Shown: positions 8,067-17,356 of the stretch, in pieces | Position numbering within the stretch: position 1 is the first letter of the stretch | Layout: every line of letters begins with the position of its first letter | DNA from: Ruegeria sp. ANG-S4 | Lineage (GTDB): Bacteria; Pseudomonadota; Alphaproteobacteria; Rhodobacterales; Rhodobacteraceae | Direction: 5' to 3' | NCBI RefSeq assembly: GCF_000814005.1 | Contig: NZ_JWLK01000001.1 | Location: forward strand, 62,001 to 126,000 | DNA: 64,000 nt | Notes under the pieces: generated by a model | The model's database searches: none | What the model was told of the DNA's origin: nothing | What the model saw: only the letters and a program-made list of their open reading frames with translations | Position numbers and translations under genes: made by a program

Positions 8067-8897
8067 TCAATCAGGCAGTTTGCGTTCTTCTGTCCTTAGT
8101 GCCTCGGCCAAACGTGTTTTGGCTGATCCGGGGCGCAGGGGTTTGGGCTGGCTGTCATCCGGCGACCACGCCGTCAGGCAGATCAATTCAAAGGTGGCCT
8201 TCAAACGACCCGACGGACTAGAGAAATGCTTTGCATAGAGCTTTTGGGCGGCATCAAACACTGCACGGCGCGTCGGATTCTTCAGCCGCTCCGTAAGGGC
8301 ATTGGTTTCGCCCATCGCCCGCAAATCCTGCATCAGGTGATAGATGTCCCGGTATTCCGCCTGCAACGGCAAACTGTCTGCCACAGGCAGTGTCAACCCG
8401 GCCCTTTGAAGAAGACTGCCCAAATCGCGCAGTTCCGGCATCGGAATCACACGGGGGCTGAGGCCCTGAGTCACAGCAATTTCCGACTGTCCCAATGCGG
8501 CACGCAATTCTGTCAGGGTCTCTCCGCCCAGGCAAATGGCCAGCAACAGCCCGTCGGGCCGCAAGGCTCGGCGGCACTGAATCAACTGTCCGACCGGGTC
8601 ATTGGCCCAGTGAAGCGCCATCGCGTGAATTACCAGATCATGCGCCTCGGGCGCCAGCGCCAGAACCTCATCATCGGCCACAATTTTCGCATTTGGCAGG
8701 CGATTGGCCCACACGGATGCAAACGGGGTAACGATCGCCGGGTCTGTAAAGGTTCTATTAACCATCGAGAGGCGATCCTGAACCTCGTCCACGGAGGCGT
8801 GGTGCAGGAACAAAGCGTCATCTCGCGCGCGGGCGCGGTGCAGGGCAAGAGCCCGCCGGTCGAACAATGAGGGTGTGTTGGACTCTGGCAGTTTCAT
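8067..8897 (-). CDS. SAM-dependent methyltransferase (class I, BioC/NDUFAF5-like)
   Basis: The 276-residue product has a class I Rossmann methyltransferase core: a weak motif I region (FASVWANRLPNAKIVADDEVLAL), HDLVIHAMALHWANDPVGQL as motif II/III, and LRPDGLLLAICLGGETLTELR. The N-terminal FDRRALALHRARA is typical of the group containing NDUFAF5/C20orf7 and BioC-like proteins. Its substrate is unknown. Starts at 8915 and 8897 are both possible; neither has a good ribosome site, and 8897 (MKLPES) fits family length. Its 5' end overlaps the divergent comF reading frame. Confidence 0.75.
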   Translation of the reverse strand: MKLPESNTPSLFDRRALALHRARARDDALFLHHASVDEVQDRLSMVNRTFTDPAIVTPFASVWANRLPNAKIVADDEVLALAPEAHDLVIHAMALHWANDPVGQLIQCRRALRPDGLLLAICLGGETLTELRAALGQSEIAVTQGLSPRVIPMPELRDLGSLLQRAGLTLPVADSLPLQAEYRDIYHLMQDLRAMGETNALTERLKNPTRRAVFDAAQKLYAKHFSSPSGRLKATFELICLTAWSPDDSQPKPLRPGSAKTRLAEALRTEERKLPD

Positions 8898-9642
8898 AAA
8901 GCGCAGGTATCGCATCCGGCGGAGGATTCAAACCGTTGTCGAGTTGGTTTACCCGCCACGCTGCATGGGATGCGGCGTCCTTACCGAAGCGGATTTCGGT
9001 CTTTGTGGTGCGTGTTGGCGTGATACGCCGTTTATCGGCGGTGCAGTCTGTGAAAGCTGCGGTGTCCCTGTGCCGGGGGCAACAGACGGGTTTCGCATCG
9101 AGTGCGACGATTGCCTGACGTCACCGCGCCCTTGGAGCGATGGGCGCGCTGCGCTGATGTACCAGGGCAAGGCTCGATCATTGGTCTTGGCGCTAAAACA
9201 CGGCGACCGCCCCGAACTGGCACGTCCTGCCGCGGGTTGGATGGCCCGGGCGGGACGTGACCTGGTAAAGTCGAACATGCTGATCGCGCCGGTTCCGCTG
9301 CATTGGACGCGTCTGATCAAACGGCGATACAACCAGTCAGCCCTTTTGGCACAGCATCTGGGCCGCGAGGTTGGCCTTGAATGTTGCCCGGATCTGCTGA
9401 TCCGAAACCGACGCACGCCGGTTCTGGACGGGAAAACAGCCCGGGAACGGGACGAGACGCTGATGGGTGCTATCGATGTCCACCCCCGGCGATCTGAACG
9501 TCTGCGCGGGCGCGACGTGTTGTTGATCGACGATGTAATGACGTCAGGGGCGACCCTATCGGCCTGTGCCCGCGCTTGCCTTGCATCAGGGGCAAATCAT
9601 ATTTTCGTGTTGGTACTGGCGCGCGTTGCCAAGGATGCCTAA
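8875..9642 (+). CDS. comF: ComF family phosphoribosyltransferase-like protein
   Basis: ComF proteins are needed for DNA uptake in competent bacteria and are annotated as double zinc ribbon plus phosphoribosyltransferase proteins. The 255-residue product has an N-terminal zinc-binding region (PPRCMGCG, LCGACW, CESCG, CDDC), the RRYNQSALLAQHLG segment and the PRPP-binding loop VLLIDDVMTSGATLSACA near residues 210-228. The start is uncertain: GTG at 8875 and TTG at 8878 are the only plausible in-frame starts before the zinc region, both overlapping the divergent methyltransferase. It is followed 37 bases later by grxC. Confidence 0.87.
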   Translation: MLDSGSFIKRRYRIRRRIQTVVELVYPPRCMGCGVLTEADFGLCGACWRDTPFIGGAVCESCGVPVPGATDGFRIECDDCLTSPRPWSDGRAALMYQGKARSLVLALKHGDRPELARPAAGWMARAGRDLVKSNMLIAPVPLHWTRLIKRRYNQSALLAQHLGREVGLECCPDLLIRNRRTPVLDGKTARERDETLMGAIDVHPRRSERLRGRDVLLIDDVMTSGATLSACARACLASGANHIFVLVLARVAKDA

Positions 9643-9679
9643 TTCGCCCAAGATTGCGCGAAACCCGAAGGAACGGAAT

Positions 9680-9937
9680 ATGAAACCGGTTGAAATCTAT
9701 ACCTCGCCCTTGTGCGGCTACTGCCACGCAGCCAAGCGCCTGCTGAAACAGAAAGGCGTCGAATTTCAAGAGGTCGATGTGCTGATGCATCCCAAACGCA
9801 AGCCCGAGATGATCAAGCGAGCCGGCGGAAAGCGCACCGTTCCGCAGATTTTCATTGGCACACAGCATGTGGGCGGATGCGACGACCTTTATGAACTGGA
9901 TCGTCAGGGCAAGCTGGATCAACTGCTGGCGGCTTGA
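9680..9937 (+). CDS. grxC: Glutaredoxin 3
   Basis: Glutathione-dependent thiol-disulfide oxidoreductase. The 85-residue product has the dithiol site SPLCGYCHAAKRLL, the cis-proline TVPQIF and the GG motif HVGGCDDLYELD. The site is CGYC rather than the classical CPYC. The start at 9680 gives the standard family length; the in-frame extension upstream to 9566 lies within comF. Its stop overlaps the next gene's ATG by one base. Confidence 0.95.
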   Translation: MKPVEIYTSPLCGYCHAAKRLLKQKGVEFQEVDVLMHPKRKPEMIKRAGGKRTVPQIFIGTQHVGGCDDLYELDRQGKLDQLLAA

Positions 9938-10767
9938 TGAAGACCGCGCTTCTACAAATCACATCTTCGGATGATCCGGTCAGCAACCTCGAAATGCTGC
10001 GATCCATGATGATTGATGCCGCCGGTCAGGGGGCTAAGTTCATCCTGACGCCGGAAGTCTCGAACTGTGTCTCGACCAGTAACACGCGGCAGCGCGAGGT
10101 TTTGCAGCATGAAGAAGATGACCAGACCCTGACCGGCCTGCAAGAGCAGGCCGCTGCATTGGGTGTCTGGTTGCTGATCGGGTCGCTGGCGATCAGGACC
10201 CACGACTCGGACGGGAGATTTGCCAATCGGTCGTTCATGATTGACCCACAAGGTCAGATCGTGGCGCGATATGACAAGATCCACATGTTTGACGTGCAGG
10301 TCACCGAGACTGAGACGTTCCACGAATCAAAAAACTACCGTCCCGGAACGAAGGCAGTCATCGCAGAAACCGATTTCGGAAAAGTCGGTCTGACAATCTG
10401 CTATGACATCCGCTTTCCGCATCTTTATGCCACGCTGGCGCAGGCCGGCGCGCGCATTCTGACGGTGCCCGCCGCGTTTTCCCCGGTCACCGGGGCGGCG
10501 CACTGGGAATCGTTGCTGCGCGCCCGCGCCATTGAAACCGGTTGTTGGGTGCTGGCCCCGGCGCAAACGGGCGAGCATCCGAAAACGCGCGGAAAAACCC
10601 GTTACACCCATGGCCACAGCATGGTCGTGGCCCCATGGGGAGAGGTGCTGATCGACGCAGGGACCGATCCGGGCATTCACATTTTCGATTTGGATGATAG
10701 TTCTGTGACAGAGGCACGCCGCCGCGTGCCCTCTTTGTCTCACGTGCGGCCCTTCGACGGGCCCTGA
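9937..10767 (+). CDS. Carbon-nitrogen hydrolase (Nit1/omega-amidase-like)
   Basis: The 276-residue product is a nitrilase-superfamily amidase. The catalytic triad is visible: Glu in ILTPEVSN, Lys in YDKIHMFDV and Cys in LTICYDIRFPHLY. The spacing and RPGT/FHESKNY segments resemble Nit1, which repairs deaminated glutathione, or omega-amidases; the exact substrate is inferred, although co-transcription with grxC and one-base overlap fits a glutathione link. ATG at 9937 is preferred to TTG at 9934. Confidence 0.9.
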   Translation: MKTALLQITSSDDPVSNLEMLRSMMIDAAGQGAKFILTPEVSNCVSTSNTRQREVLQHEEDDQTLTGLQEQAAALGVWLLIGSLAIRTHDSDGRFANRSFMIDPQGQIVARYDKIHMFDVQVTETETFHESKNYRPGTKAVIAETDFGKVGLTICYDIRFPHLYATLAQAGARILTVPAAFSPVTGAAHWESLLRARAIETGCWVLAPAQTGEHPKTRGKTRYTHGHSMVVAPWGEVLIDAGTDPGIHIFDLDDSSVTEARRRVPSLSHVRPFDGP

Positions 10768-10781
10768 TCCAGAACCGGACC

Positions 10782-11222
10782 ATGACTGACGAACATAATG
10801 CCCTGGCGGTCACGCTGTTCAGCGAGATTTTGACTGCAGATCAATTGTTGCGCAATCGGCTGAGCCGGGTGCTGCCCAAGGGCATGGAAATCTCGCATTT
10901 CTCGGTTCTGAATCATCTGGTCTTTGTCGGGGATGAGCGCAGCCCGGCCCAGTTGGCCAATACGTTTCACGTCACCCGTGGCGCGATGACGAACACGCTC
11001 GCCAAGCTGGAATGGGCCGGCTATATCCACATCCGCCCCGACTGGGACGACGCCCGCCGCAAGATGGTCGCGATCAGCCCCGCAGGCCGCCGCGCGCGGG
11101 ATCAGGCGATTTCTTCGATTGCGCCCCTGATCAATCGGGTCGTAGGGGAATTGGGGTTGGAGCGTGTCCGCAGCACCCTGCCCGTGCTGCGGGATTTGCG
11201 GTTGCAGTTGGAGGGTGAGTGA
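10782..11222 (+). CDS. MarR family transcriptional regulator
   Basis: The 146-residue product has the MarR winged-helix: a dimerisation helix (LFSEILTADQLLRNRLSRVL), recognition region (SPAQLANTFHVTRGAMTNTLAKLEWAGYIHI) and wing (RPDWDDARRKMVAISPAGRRARDQAI). It lies 14 bases after the nitrilase-like gene and is probably in the same operon (comF-grxC-nit-marR). Its ligand and targets are unknown. Confidence 0.9.
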   Translation: MTDEHNALAVTLFSEILTADQLLRNRLSRVLPKGMEISHFSVLNHLVFVGDERSPAQLANTFHVTRGAMTNTLAKLEWAGYIHIRPDWDDARRKMVAISPAGRRARDQAISSIAPLINRVVGELGLERVRSTLPVLRDLRLQLEGE

Positions 11223-11281
11223 GTCAACCACAACTGTTCCAAAATTTCAAAGTTCTTAAAACCAAACGGATGCACGACAGG

Positions 11282-11644
11282 TCAATCCTCCCTAGATTGC
11301 AGTAGGATGCGATTGACAAATGCGCAGTTGTTAGTCTCGGACTTTACCATGCAGTTCAGCTTGGCCGCTTCCGAGCCTGAGATTTCTTCGCTGTCACGCA
11401 AAACGGCGAATTCACTCTCTGCGGAGCCGTCCTGAAGGACGCGAACATGAAATACCCAACGTGTGTTTTCGGCGTCGTATTCCTGCATTTCATAGCTAGC
11501 GTTGCCACAAATCCGTATGAGAGATGCATCCTTGCAATTGCCTTCCACACATAATGAAATTTTGCGCTGAGCATTCGCAAAGGTCGGATTACCCAAGTCA
11601 ATGCATGCTGCATTTGCTGGTAGCGAAAACGCAAACATCGACAT
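11282..11644 (-). CDS. Small putative secreted protein, unknown
   Basis: The 120-residue product is not recognised. It begins with a short hydrophobic stretch (MSMFAFSLPANAAC) that looks like the tail of a signal peptide without its positive N-terminus; the frame is closed by a stop four codons upstream, so either the leader is eroded or a different start was lost. The mature part has four or more cysteines (NAACID, SLCVEGNCKD, RICGNAS, LNCMVKSE, NNCAF), suggesting disulfides and a periplasmic location. Base composition is AT-richer than its neighbours, which suggests transfer. Confidence 0.45.
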   Translation of the reverse strand: MSMFAFSLPANAACIDLGNPTFANAQRKISLCVEGNCKDASLIRICGNASYEMQEYDAENTRWVFHVRVLQDGSAESEFAVLRDSEEISGSEAAKLNCMVKSETNNCAFVNRILLQSRED

Positions 11645-11751
11645 TGATATAGCAATTCATGTGCGTTTCAATGCGGGCGATAGCAATGTGCTTACTCGTG
11701 CTTACACCAATAGGAGCTTATGCCTGAGGTTGGTTACGGTAAACACCGATT

Positions 11752-12498
11752 CTACCCCGGCTTCACACTCGCCGTCACGTAATTCACGCTCAGATCCCGG
11801 TCCGAGATCGACCAGCTCCACAGGATCGGGTTAAAGACAAAGCCCTTGCGGTCCACCGGCTCGAGCCCAGCCTGCCGCAACAGGTCGAACAACTCATCCG
11901 GGGTGATGAACTTGTTCCACTCATGTGTGCCGCGGGGTAGCCAGCGCATCACAACCTCGGCCCCGAAAATGGCCATGGCGTAGGATTTCGGGTTGCGGTT
12001 GATGGTCGAACAAACCTGCAACCCGCCGGGTTTCAACAACTGCTGTGTTGCGGTCAGATAGCCAAGCGGGTCCGCCACGTGTTCAACGACTTCCATGTTC
12101 AGAACCACGTCGAACTGTTCACCGGCGGCGGCCATATCCTCGGCAGTGGTGTGGCGATAGTCGATCTCAAGCCCGGATTGCTCGGCATGAATACGTGCGA
12201 CCGGCAGGTTACGCTCTGCCGCGTCCGCGCCGACCACTTCGGCGCCAAGGCGGGCCATGGGCTCGCTCAGCAATCCACCACCGCAGCCAATATCCAGCAG
12301 GCGCAGGCCTGCGAAGGGTTTGGGTGACGCGAGGTTGCGATCGAATTCGCCCGCAATCTGCTGTGTGATATAGTCCAGACGACACGGATTCAGCATGTGC
12401 AGGGGTTTGAATTTTCCATGGGGATCCCACCATTCCGCAGCCATCGCCTCGAATTTTGCGATCTCGGACGGGTCGACCGTGTTCGGATGCGCTTGCAT
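11752..12498 (-). CDS. ubiG: Ubiquinone biosynthesis O-methyltransferase UbiG
   Basis: Catalyses both O-methylations in ubiquinone synthesis. The 248-residue product has the UbiG N-terminus ([36 protein letters not shown]), motif [21 protein letters not shown], the EMMM-like segment [12 protein letters not shown] and the C-terminal [12 protein letters not shown]. The divergent pip gene begins 48 bases upstream. Other ubiquinone genes (ubiB, ubiE) are at 28.4-30.7 kb in this window. Confidence 0.96.
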   Translation of the reverse strand: MQAHPNTVDPSEIAKFEAMAAEWWDPHGKFKPLHMLNPCRLDYITQQIAGEFDRNLASPKPFAGLRLLDIGCGGGLLSEPMARLGAEVVGADAAERNLPVARIHAEQSGLEIDYRHTTAEDMAAAGEQFDVVLNMEVVEHVADPLGYLTATQQLLKPGGLQVCSTINRNPKSYAMAIFGAEVVMRWLPRGTHEWNKFITPDELFDLLRQAGLEPVDRKGFVFNPILWSWSISDRDLSVNYVTASVKPG

Positions 12499-12546
12499 TC
12501 CTGTCTCCGTGTGCTCTTTTACGCTTAAGGACTATATAGGGCCATA

Positions 12547-13524
12547 ATGGACAAGTACCCGGACCAAAAGCGCGCAGTTCAATATCTGTACCCGCCGATC
12601 GACCCGTTTGATCAGCGCATGGTCGATGTGGGCGATGGGCATCGCATCTATGTTGAACAATCGGGCAATCCCAATGGTATCCCGGTTGTCGTGCTGCACG
12701 GTGGCCCCGGTGGTGGATGCAGCCCCGCGATGCGGCGGTATTTCGACCCGAATTCCTATCGGGTGATTCTGTTTGATCAGCGCGGATGTGGACGCTCGCG
12801 ACCTATTGCTTCGGTTCAGGACAACACCACGTGGCATTTGGTGAAGGATATCGAGCGTCTGCGCGTGCTGTTCGACATTGATGACTGGATCGCGTTTGGC
12901 GGCAGCTGGGGTGCGACACTGGCGCTTGCCTATGCGCAAACCCATCCGGATCGCGTCAATCGGTTGGTTCTGCGCGGCGTATTCCTGATGACGCAGGCCG
13001 AGCTTGATTGGTTCTATGGCGGCGGTGCCGGGAAATTCTGGCCCGAGCAATGGGCCAAATTCACCTCTCTGCTGTCCGAGGCTGAACAAAAAGACGCGAT
13101 CAAAGCCTATAACAAACGTCTGTTTTCCGGGGATCGCGCGACGGAAATTCTGTACGCCCGCGCGTGGTCACATTGGGAAAACGCGCTGGCCTCGATCCAC
13201 ACCAACGGATCGGTTGGTGAAAGCCCGGGGGAATACGCGCGCACCTTTGCACGGCTCGAGAACCACTATTTCATCAATGGTGGGTTCATGGAATTTGACG
13301 GCCAGATCCTTGCCAATATGGACCGGATCAAGCACATCCCCGGCCATATCGTGCAGGGCCGGTATGATATGATCTGCCCGCCCCAGGCCGCCTGGAACCT
13401 GTCCGAGCGCTGGCCCAATGCAGAGCTTCGGATGGTGCGCAACGCCGGTCATGCCTTGTCAGAACCCGGCATCAGCGCCGAGCTTGTCCGGATCATGGAC
13501 CGCGTGGCAGAGGGGGTGACATGA
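12547..13524 (+). CDS. pip: Proline iminopeptidase
   Basis: Cytoplasmic alpha/beta hydrolase that removes N-terminal proline from peptides. The 325-residue product has the oxyanion motif HGGPGGGCSP, the nucleophile elbow GGSWGATLALAYAQ with catalytic Ser, RYDMICP with Asp, and NAGHALSE with His. The N-terminal YPPIDPFDQRMVDVGDGHRIY is typical of the family. The stop overlaps the next gene's start by 4 bases (ATGA), implying coupling. Confidence 0.96.
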   Translation: MDKYPDQKRAVQYLYPPIDPFDQRMVDVGDGHRIYVEQSGNPNGIPVVVLHGGPGGGCSPAMRRYFDPNSYRVILFDQRGCGRSRPIASVQDNTTWHLVKDIERLRVLFDIDDWIAFGGSWGATLALAYAQTHPDRVNRLVLRGVFLMTQAELDWFYGGGAGKFWPEQWAKFTSLLSEAEQKDAIKAYNKRLFSGDRATEILYARAWSHWENALASIHTNGSVGESPGEYARTFARLENHYFINGGFMEFDGQILANMDRIKHIPGHIVQGRYDMICPPQAAWNLSERWPNAELRMVRNAGHALSEPGISAELVRIMDRVAEGVT

Positions 13525-14342
13525 CCCGGATCGACCGTCGTGCATTATTCGCATCAGGTGCAGCCGCTGCGTTGTTGGCGGCCACAGGTGCGTCTTTGGC
13601 CAGCACGCCCAAAAAGGGCGGAACACTGCGGTTGGCCGTACCGCGCGACGACAGCCTCGAACGCGTGGCCCGCGGCGCAGTGTTCGACACGCTGACCGAG
13701 ATTGCGCCGGACGGAACGCTGCGCGCAGAGCTGGCGACGGGATGGCAGACGGACGCCGATGCCCGCATCTGGACGTTTGATCTGCGAGAAGATGCGGTGT
13801 TCCACGATGGCGATCCGTTGCGGGCGGAGGATGTGCTTGCCTCGCTGGGCGACGTTGCCCGGGCCGAGGCCATGTCTGGAAACAAGGTGCGGCTGGAGCT
13901 ATCGGAGGCAAACCCTGGCCTGCCGTTCCTTTTGGCAGACAGCAGGTTTGTCATCACGCGCAACGGGCAGGCTGTGACGCCCTTGAACGCCGCAAACGGC
14001 ACCGGGTGTTATCGGGTGGAGCGGGCGGACGATGATCGTCATTTTCTGGGCCGCCGGGTGGCCGGGCATTACAAGGATGATGTGGCGGGCTGGGCCGACG
14101 CCATCGAGATCATCGTTGTGCCGGACGCAAATGTGCGCGCCGAAGCGTTGCGCGATGGTTATGTCGACGTCGCGGTCTTGCCGGAACGCGATCTGCTGAA
14201 GGACCAGCGCGGCTTGCGGTTCCACCCCGACCAGACAGATATGGCGCTGGCTGTGGCTGGGCATGTCGGCCTCCCCCGAACGATCGGGCAGGGCGGTGCT
14301 TTGGATGATGGCCGCATCGCTGAACGGTGGTGGTTGGCGTAA
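13521..14342 (+). CDS. Short family-5 solute-binding-like protein with export signal
   Basis: The 273-residue product starts with a twin-arginine-like leader (MTRIDRRALFASGAAAALLAATGASLA) and then resembles the N-terminal half of family 5 peptide-binding proteins: GGTLRLAVPRDD, LATGWQTDADARIWTFDLREDAVFHDGDPLRAEDVLASL. Typical members are about 500 residues, so this is about half-size. No permease or ATPase genes are adjacent. It may be a truncated or repurposed binding protein; the link to peptide metabolism is suggested only by translational coupling to pip. Confidence 0.7.
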   Translation: MTRIDRRALFASGAAAALLAATGASLASTPKKGGTLRLAVPRDDSLERVARGAVFDTLTEIAPDGTLRAELATGWQTDADARIWTFDLREDAVFHDGDPLRAEDVLASLGDVARAEAMSGNKVRLELSEANPGLPFLLADSRFVITRNGQAVTPLNAANGTGCYRVERADDDRHFLGRRVAGHYKDDVAGWADAIEIIVVPDANVRAEALRDGYVDVAVLPERDLLKDQRGLRFHPDQTDMALAVAGHVGLPRTIGQGGALDDGRIAERWWLA

Positions 14343-14450
14343 TTCCGACTTCCTGCGCACCGGGGGGTTGCAGACTCGGTCATCCCTGCGTATATGCAGT
14401 TTCAACAGCGGCGTGTCGGGCTAAGGTCCGGGGCTCCACCGGAAAATTCG

Positions 14451-14473
14451 ACGGGCCGCGCGCCCGTTTTTTT
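14451..14473 (+). terminator. Intrinsic terminator in the leader of the rimP-nusA operon
   Basis: ACGGGC (14451-14456), loop CGCGC, GCCCGT (14462-14467), then a T-run to 14473. It lies 29 bases before rimP. It may end transcription from pip and its neighbour, or act as a leader attenuator for the rimP-nusA-infB operon. Confidence 0.75.
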
Positions 14474-14501
14474 GTGCCCGACTGACAGGGTAGAGAACCA
14501 G

Positions 14502-15092
14502 ATGACAAACGACCTGATAGCCAAAGCAGCCATCGACCGGCGACTGGCCGAGATCATCACGCCCGTGATCGAGGATCTGGGCTACGAGTTGGTGCGCGTG
14601 CGCCTGATGAGCGGCAAGCAGACGACGCTGCAGATCATGGCTGACAAGCCCGATGGTGGTATTGAGGTGGATGACTGCGCCGAGATTTCAAACGCGGTCA
14701 GCGCCACGCTGGATGTTGAGGATCCCATCCTTGACGCATATACGCTCGAGGTTTCCAGCCCCGGCATCGACCGCCCTCTGACCCGTCTCAAGGATTTTGA
14801 GATGTTCGAGGGGTATGAGGCCAAGATCGAAACCGCCGAACTGATCGACGGACGTCGTCGCTTCAAGGGTGAGCTGGCCGGGATCGAAGGCGACGAGGTT
14901 CTGATCAACATCCCCGAAGGCGGCGAGACCATCACCATCGGCCTGCAATTCGATTGGCTGAGCGATGCGAAGCTGGTTCTGACTGATGATCTGATCAAGG
15001 AAATGCTGCGCCAGCGCAAAGACGCCGGTGCCCTGAACGAAAACGCTTTCGACGAGATTGAGACCGAAGGGTCCGAAGAGGAGACGAACTGA
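14502..15092 (+). CDS. rimP: Ribosome maturation factor RimP
   Basis: Required for assembly of the 30S subunit. The 196-residue product has the N-terminal domain with [16 protein letters not shown], the conserved [19 protein letters not shown] segment, and the C-terminal SH3-like domain; the C-terminus is acidic ([14 protein letters not shown]). The ATG at 14502 is chosen over an in-frame ATG at 14394 because the latter would include the terminator sequence. The TGA overlaps the nusA ATG by one base. Confidence 0.96.
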   Translation: MTNDLIAKAAIDRRLAEIITPVIEDLGYELVRVRLMSGKQTTLQIMADKPDGGIEVDDCAEISNAVSATLDVEDPILDAYTLEVSSPGIDRPLTRLKDFEMFEGYEAKIETAELIDGRRRFKGELAGIEGDEVLINIPEGGETITIGLQFDWLSDAKLVLTDDLIKEMLRQRKDAGALNENAFDEIETEGSEEETN

Positions 15093-16702
15093 TGGCAATC
15101 ACCTCAGCCAACCAGCTGGAGCTGCTGCAGACCGCCGAGGCCGTGGCCCGCGAAAAGATGATCGACCCCGGTCTGGTTGTCGAAGCGATGGAGGAATCGC
15201 TCGCCCGTGCCGCCAAGAGCCGCTACGGTGCCGAGATGGACATTCGCGTGTCGATCGACCGCAAAACCGGTAAGGCGACCTTTACTCGGGTTCGTACAGT
15301 CGTCGAGGATGAAGAGCTTGAGAATTATCAGGCTGAGATGACCGTCGAGCAGGCCAAGCAATACATGGAAAACCCCGAAGTCGGTGACGTCTTTGTCGAA
15401 GAAGTACCGCCGGTTGAAATGGGCCGGATCGCGGCGCAATCCGCCAAGCAGGTGATCTTGCAGAAGGTCCGCGAAGCCGAGCGTGATCGTCAGTACGAAG
15501 AATTCAAGGATCGTGCGGGCACCATCATCAACGGTGCGGTCAAGCGCGAGGAATTTGGCAATGTCATCGTCGATCTGGGCGGGGCCGAGGCTGTTCTGCG
15601 CCGCAACGACAAGATCGGCCGCGAAAGCTATCGCCCGAATGACCGGGTGCGCGCCTATATCAAGGAAGTGCGCCGCGAAGTGCGCGGCCACCAGATCTTC
15701 CTGTCGCGCACCGCGCCGGAGTTCATGGCCGAGCTGTTCAAGATGGAAGTGCCGGAAATCTATGACGGCATCATCGAGGTCAAGGCCGTGGCCCGTGACC
15801 CCGGCTCGCGGGCCAAGATTGCCGTGATTTCGTATGATGGCTCGATCGATCCCGTCGGGGCTTGTGTTGGTATGCGCGGCAGCCGTGTGCAGGCCGTTGT
15901 AAACGAACTGCAGGGTGAAAAGATCGACATCATCCCGTGGAACGAAGACCAGCCGACCTTCCTCGTGAACGCGCTGCAGCCCGCCGAGGTTTCCAAGGTG
16001 GTTCTGGATGAAGAAGCGGGCAAGATCGAGGTTGTGGTTCCCGAGGAACAACTGTCCCTCGCCATCGGTCGTCGCGGTCAGAACGTGCGTCTGGCCAGCC
16101 AACTGACCGGTCTGGACATCGACATCATGACCGAGGCTGAGGAATCCGCGCGTCGCCAGAAGGAATTCGAGGCACGGACCCAGCTGTTCATGGAAACGCT
16201 CGATCTGGACGAGTTCTTCGCCCAGTTGCTGGTCTCGGAAGGCTTTACCAACCTCGAAGAGGTGGCCTATGTCGAGATCGAAGAACTGCTGGTCATCGAC
16301 GGTGTTGACGAAGGCACCGCGCAGGAATTGCAGACCCGCGCCCGCGAGTTCCTCGAAGCCCAGGCCAAGGCTGCGTTGGATGCAGCCCGCGCGCTGGGTG
16401 CCGAGGACAGCCTTATTGAATTCGAAGGCCTGACACCCCAGATGGTAGAGGCGCTGGCCAAGGACGATGTGAAGACGCTGGAAGACTTCGCAACCTGTGC
16501 CGACTGGGAACTTGCCGGTGGCTGGACCACTGTCGACGGCGAGCGCATCAAGGATGATGGTGTTCTGGAGCCCTTCGGTGTCACGCTGGAAGAAGCGCAG
16601 GATATGGTCATGACGGCGCGCATCATGCTGGGCTGGGTTGATCCGGCCGAGCTTGAGCAAGCCGAGGAAGAAGCCGAAGTTGCTGAGGAGGCCGAGGCCT
16701 GA
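15092..16702 (+). CDS. nusA: Transcription termination/antitermination factor NusA
   Basis: Binds RNA polymerase and nascent RNA to control pausing, termination and antitermination. The 536-residue product has the N-terminal RNAP-binding domain (about 1-130), an S1 domain (about 135-200), two KH domains ([18 protein letters not shown] and [18 protein letters not shown] near 255-345), and C-terminal helix-hairpin-helix repeats and an acidic tail ([15 protein letters not shown]). The operon rimP-nusA-ylxR-infB is standard. Confidence 0.98.
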   Translation: MAITSANQLELLQTAEAVAREKMIDPGLVVEAMEESLARAAKSRYGAEMDIRVSIDRKTGKATFTRVRTVVEDEELENYQAEMTVEQAKQYMENPEVGDVFVEEVPPVEMGRIAAQSAKQVILQKVREAERDRQYEEFKDRAGTIINGAVKREEFGNVIVDLGGAEAVLRRNDKIGRESYRPNDRVRAYIKEVRREVRGHQIFLSRTAPEFMAELFKMEVPEIYDGIIEVKAVARDPGSRAKIAVISYDGSIDPVGACVGMRGSRVQAVVNELQGEKIDIIPWNEDQPTFLVNALQPAEVSKVVLDEEAGKIEVVVPEEQLSLAIGRRGQNVRLASQLTGLDIDIMTEAEESARRQKEFEARTQLFMETLDLDEFFAQLLVSEGFTNLEEVAYVEIEELLVIDGVDEGTAQELQTRAREFLEAQAKAALDAARALGAEDSLIEFEGLTPQMVEALAKDDVKTLEDFATCADWELAGGWTTVDGERIKDDGVLEPFGVTLEEAQDMVMTARIMLGWVDPAELEQAEEEAEVAEEAEA

Positions 16703-16715
16703 TCTCAGGCCTCGG
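16692..16715 (+). promoter_or_regulatory. Perfect 11-bp inverted repeat across the nusA stop
   Basis: CCGAGGCCTGA (16692-16702) and TCAGGCCTCGG (16705-16715) pair perfectly around two bases. The left arm includes the nusA stop codon and the right arm ends at the base before the first candidate ATG of the next gene (16716). It lacks a T-run. A pause, processing or translation-coupling role is inferred. Confidence 0.6.
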
Positions 16716-17348
16716 ATGGCGCACATGGGTCGCGGTGGCGTCCATAAGGATCGGTCGGAAGGCCCCGAGCGCAAGTGCATCGCCACGGGCGAGGTTCAGC
16801 CAAAATATGGCTTGATCCGCTTTGTGACGGGGCCGGATGGCCAGGTCTTTCCGGACGTTGCGGCAAAGCTGCCGGGGCGCGGCGTCTATGTGGCGGCAGA
16901 TCGCAGCGCGCTGGATATGGCGGTGAGCAAAAAGTTGTTCTCACGCGGGTTCAAGGCGCAGGTGAAGGCGACCAAAGAGCTGACCGACGAGGTCGAAAAG
17001 CAGGTGGCGCGGCGCGTGATCGAGTTGATCAGCCTCGCGCGCAAGTCCGGCGATGCGGTCGCCGGGTACGAAAAGGTCAAGTCGTGGCTGGACCGGGAAG
17101 AGGCGAGTGTGCTGATTCAGGCCTCGGACGGATCGGGGCGCGGCAAGTCGAAACTCAGCACGCCGCACTTTGGAAAATACATCGGTTGGCTGACCGCAGA
17201 CGAGCTTGGGGCGGCATTTGGGCGCCAAACCGTGATTCATGCGGCCTTGGCCTCTGGCGGACTCGCCAAACGTGTTGTAGAGGAAGCGCAGCGCCTGCGT
17301 GGCTTGCGCGAAACGGATGACGGCGGCAGGGGCCGCGCGGAAGGGTAA
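16716..17348 (+). CDS. YlxR-like RNA-binding protein with L7Ae-like domain
   Basis: A fusion typical of alphaproteobacteria: an N-terminal YlxR (DUF448) domain ([19 protein letters not shown] to [23 protein letters not shown], about 15-85) followed by a ribosomal L7Ae-like domain ([21 protein letters not shown], about 100-190). It is encoded between nusA and infB as in most bacteria; YlxR is thought to bind RNA and act on ribosome or RNase P function. Starts at 16716 and 16725 are both possible; 16716 immediately follows a hairpin and has no ribosome site. The in-frame ATG at 16638 lies within nusA. Confidence 0.9.
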   Translation: MAHMGRGGVHKDRSEGPERKCIATGEVQPKYGLIRFVTGPDGQVFPDVAAKLPGRGVYVAADRSALDMAVSKKLFSRGFKAQVKATKELTDEVEKQVARRVIELISLARKSGDAVAGYEKVKSWLDREEASVLIQASDGSGRGKSKLSTPHFGKYIGWLTADELGAAFGRQTVIHAALASGGLAKRVVEEAQRLRGLRETDDGGRGRAEG

Positions 17349-17356
17349 GAAGCTTT

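Noticed and set aside
15104..16786. 560-codon open frame antisense to nusA
   Set aside because: Shadow of a GC-rich conserved gene; no ribosome site or family, and His/Leu-rich shadow composition.
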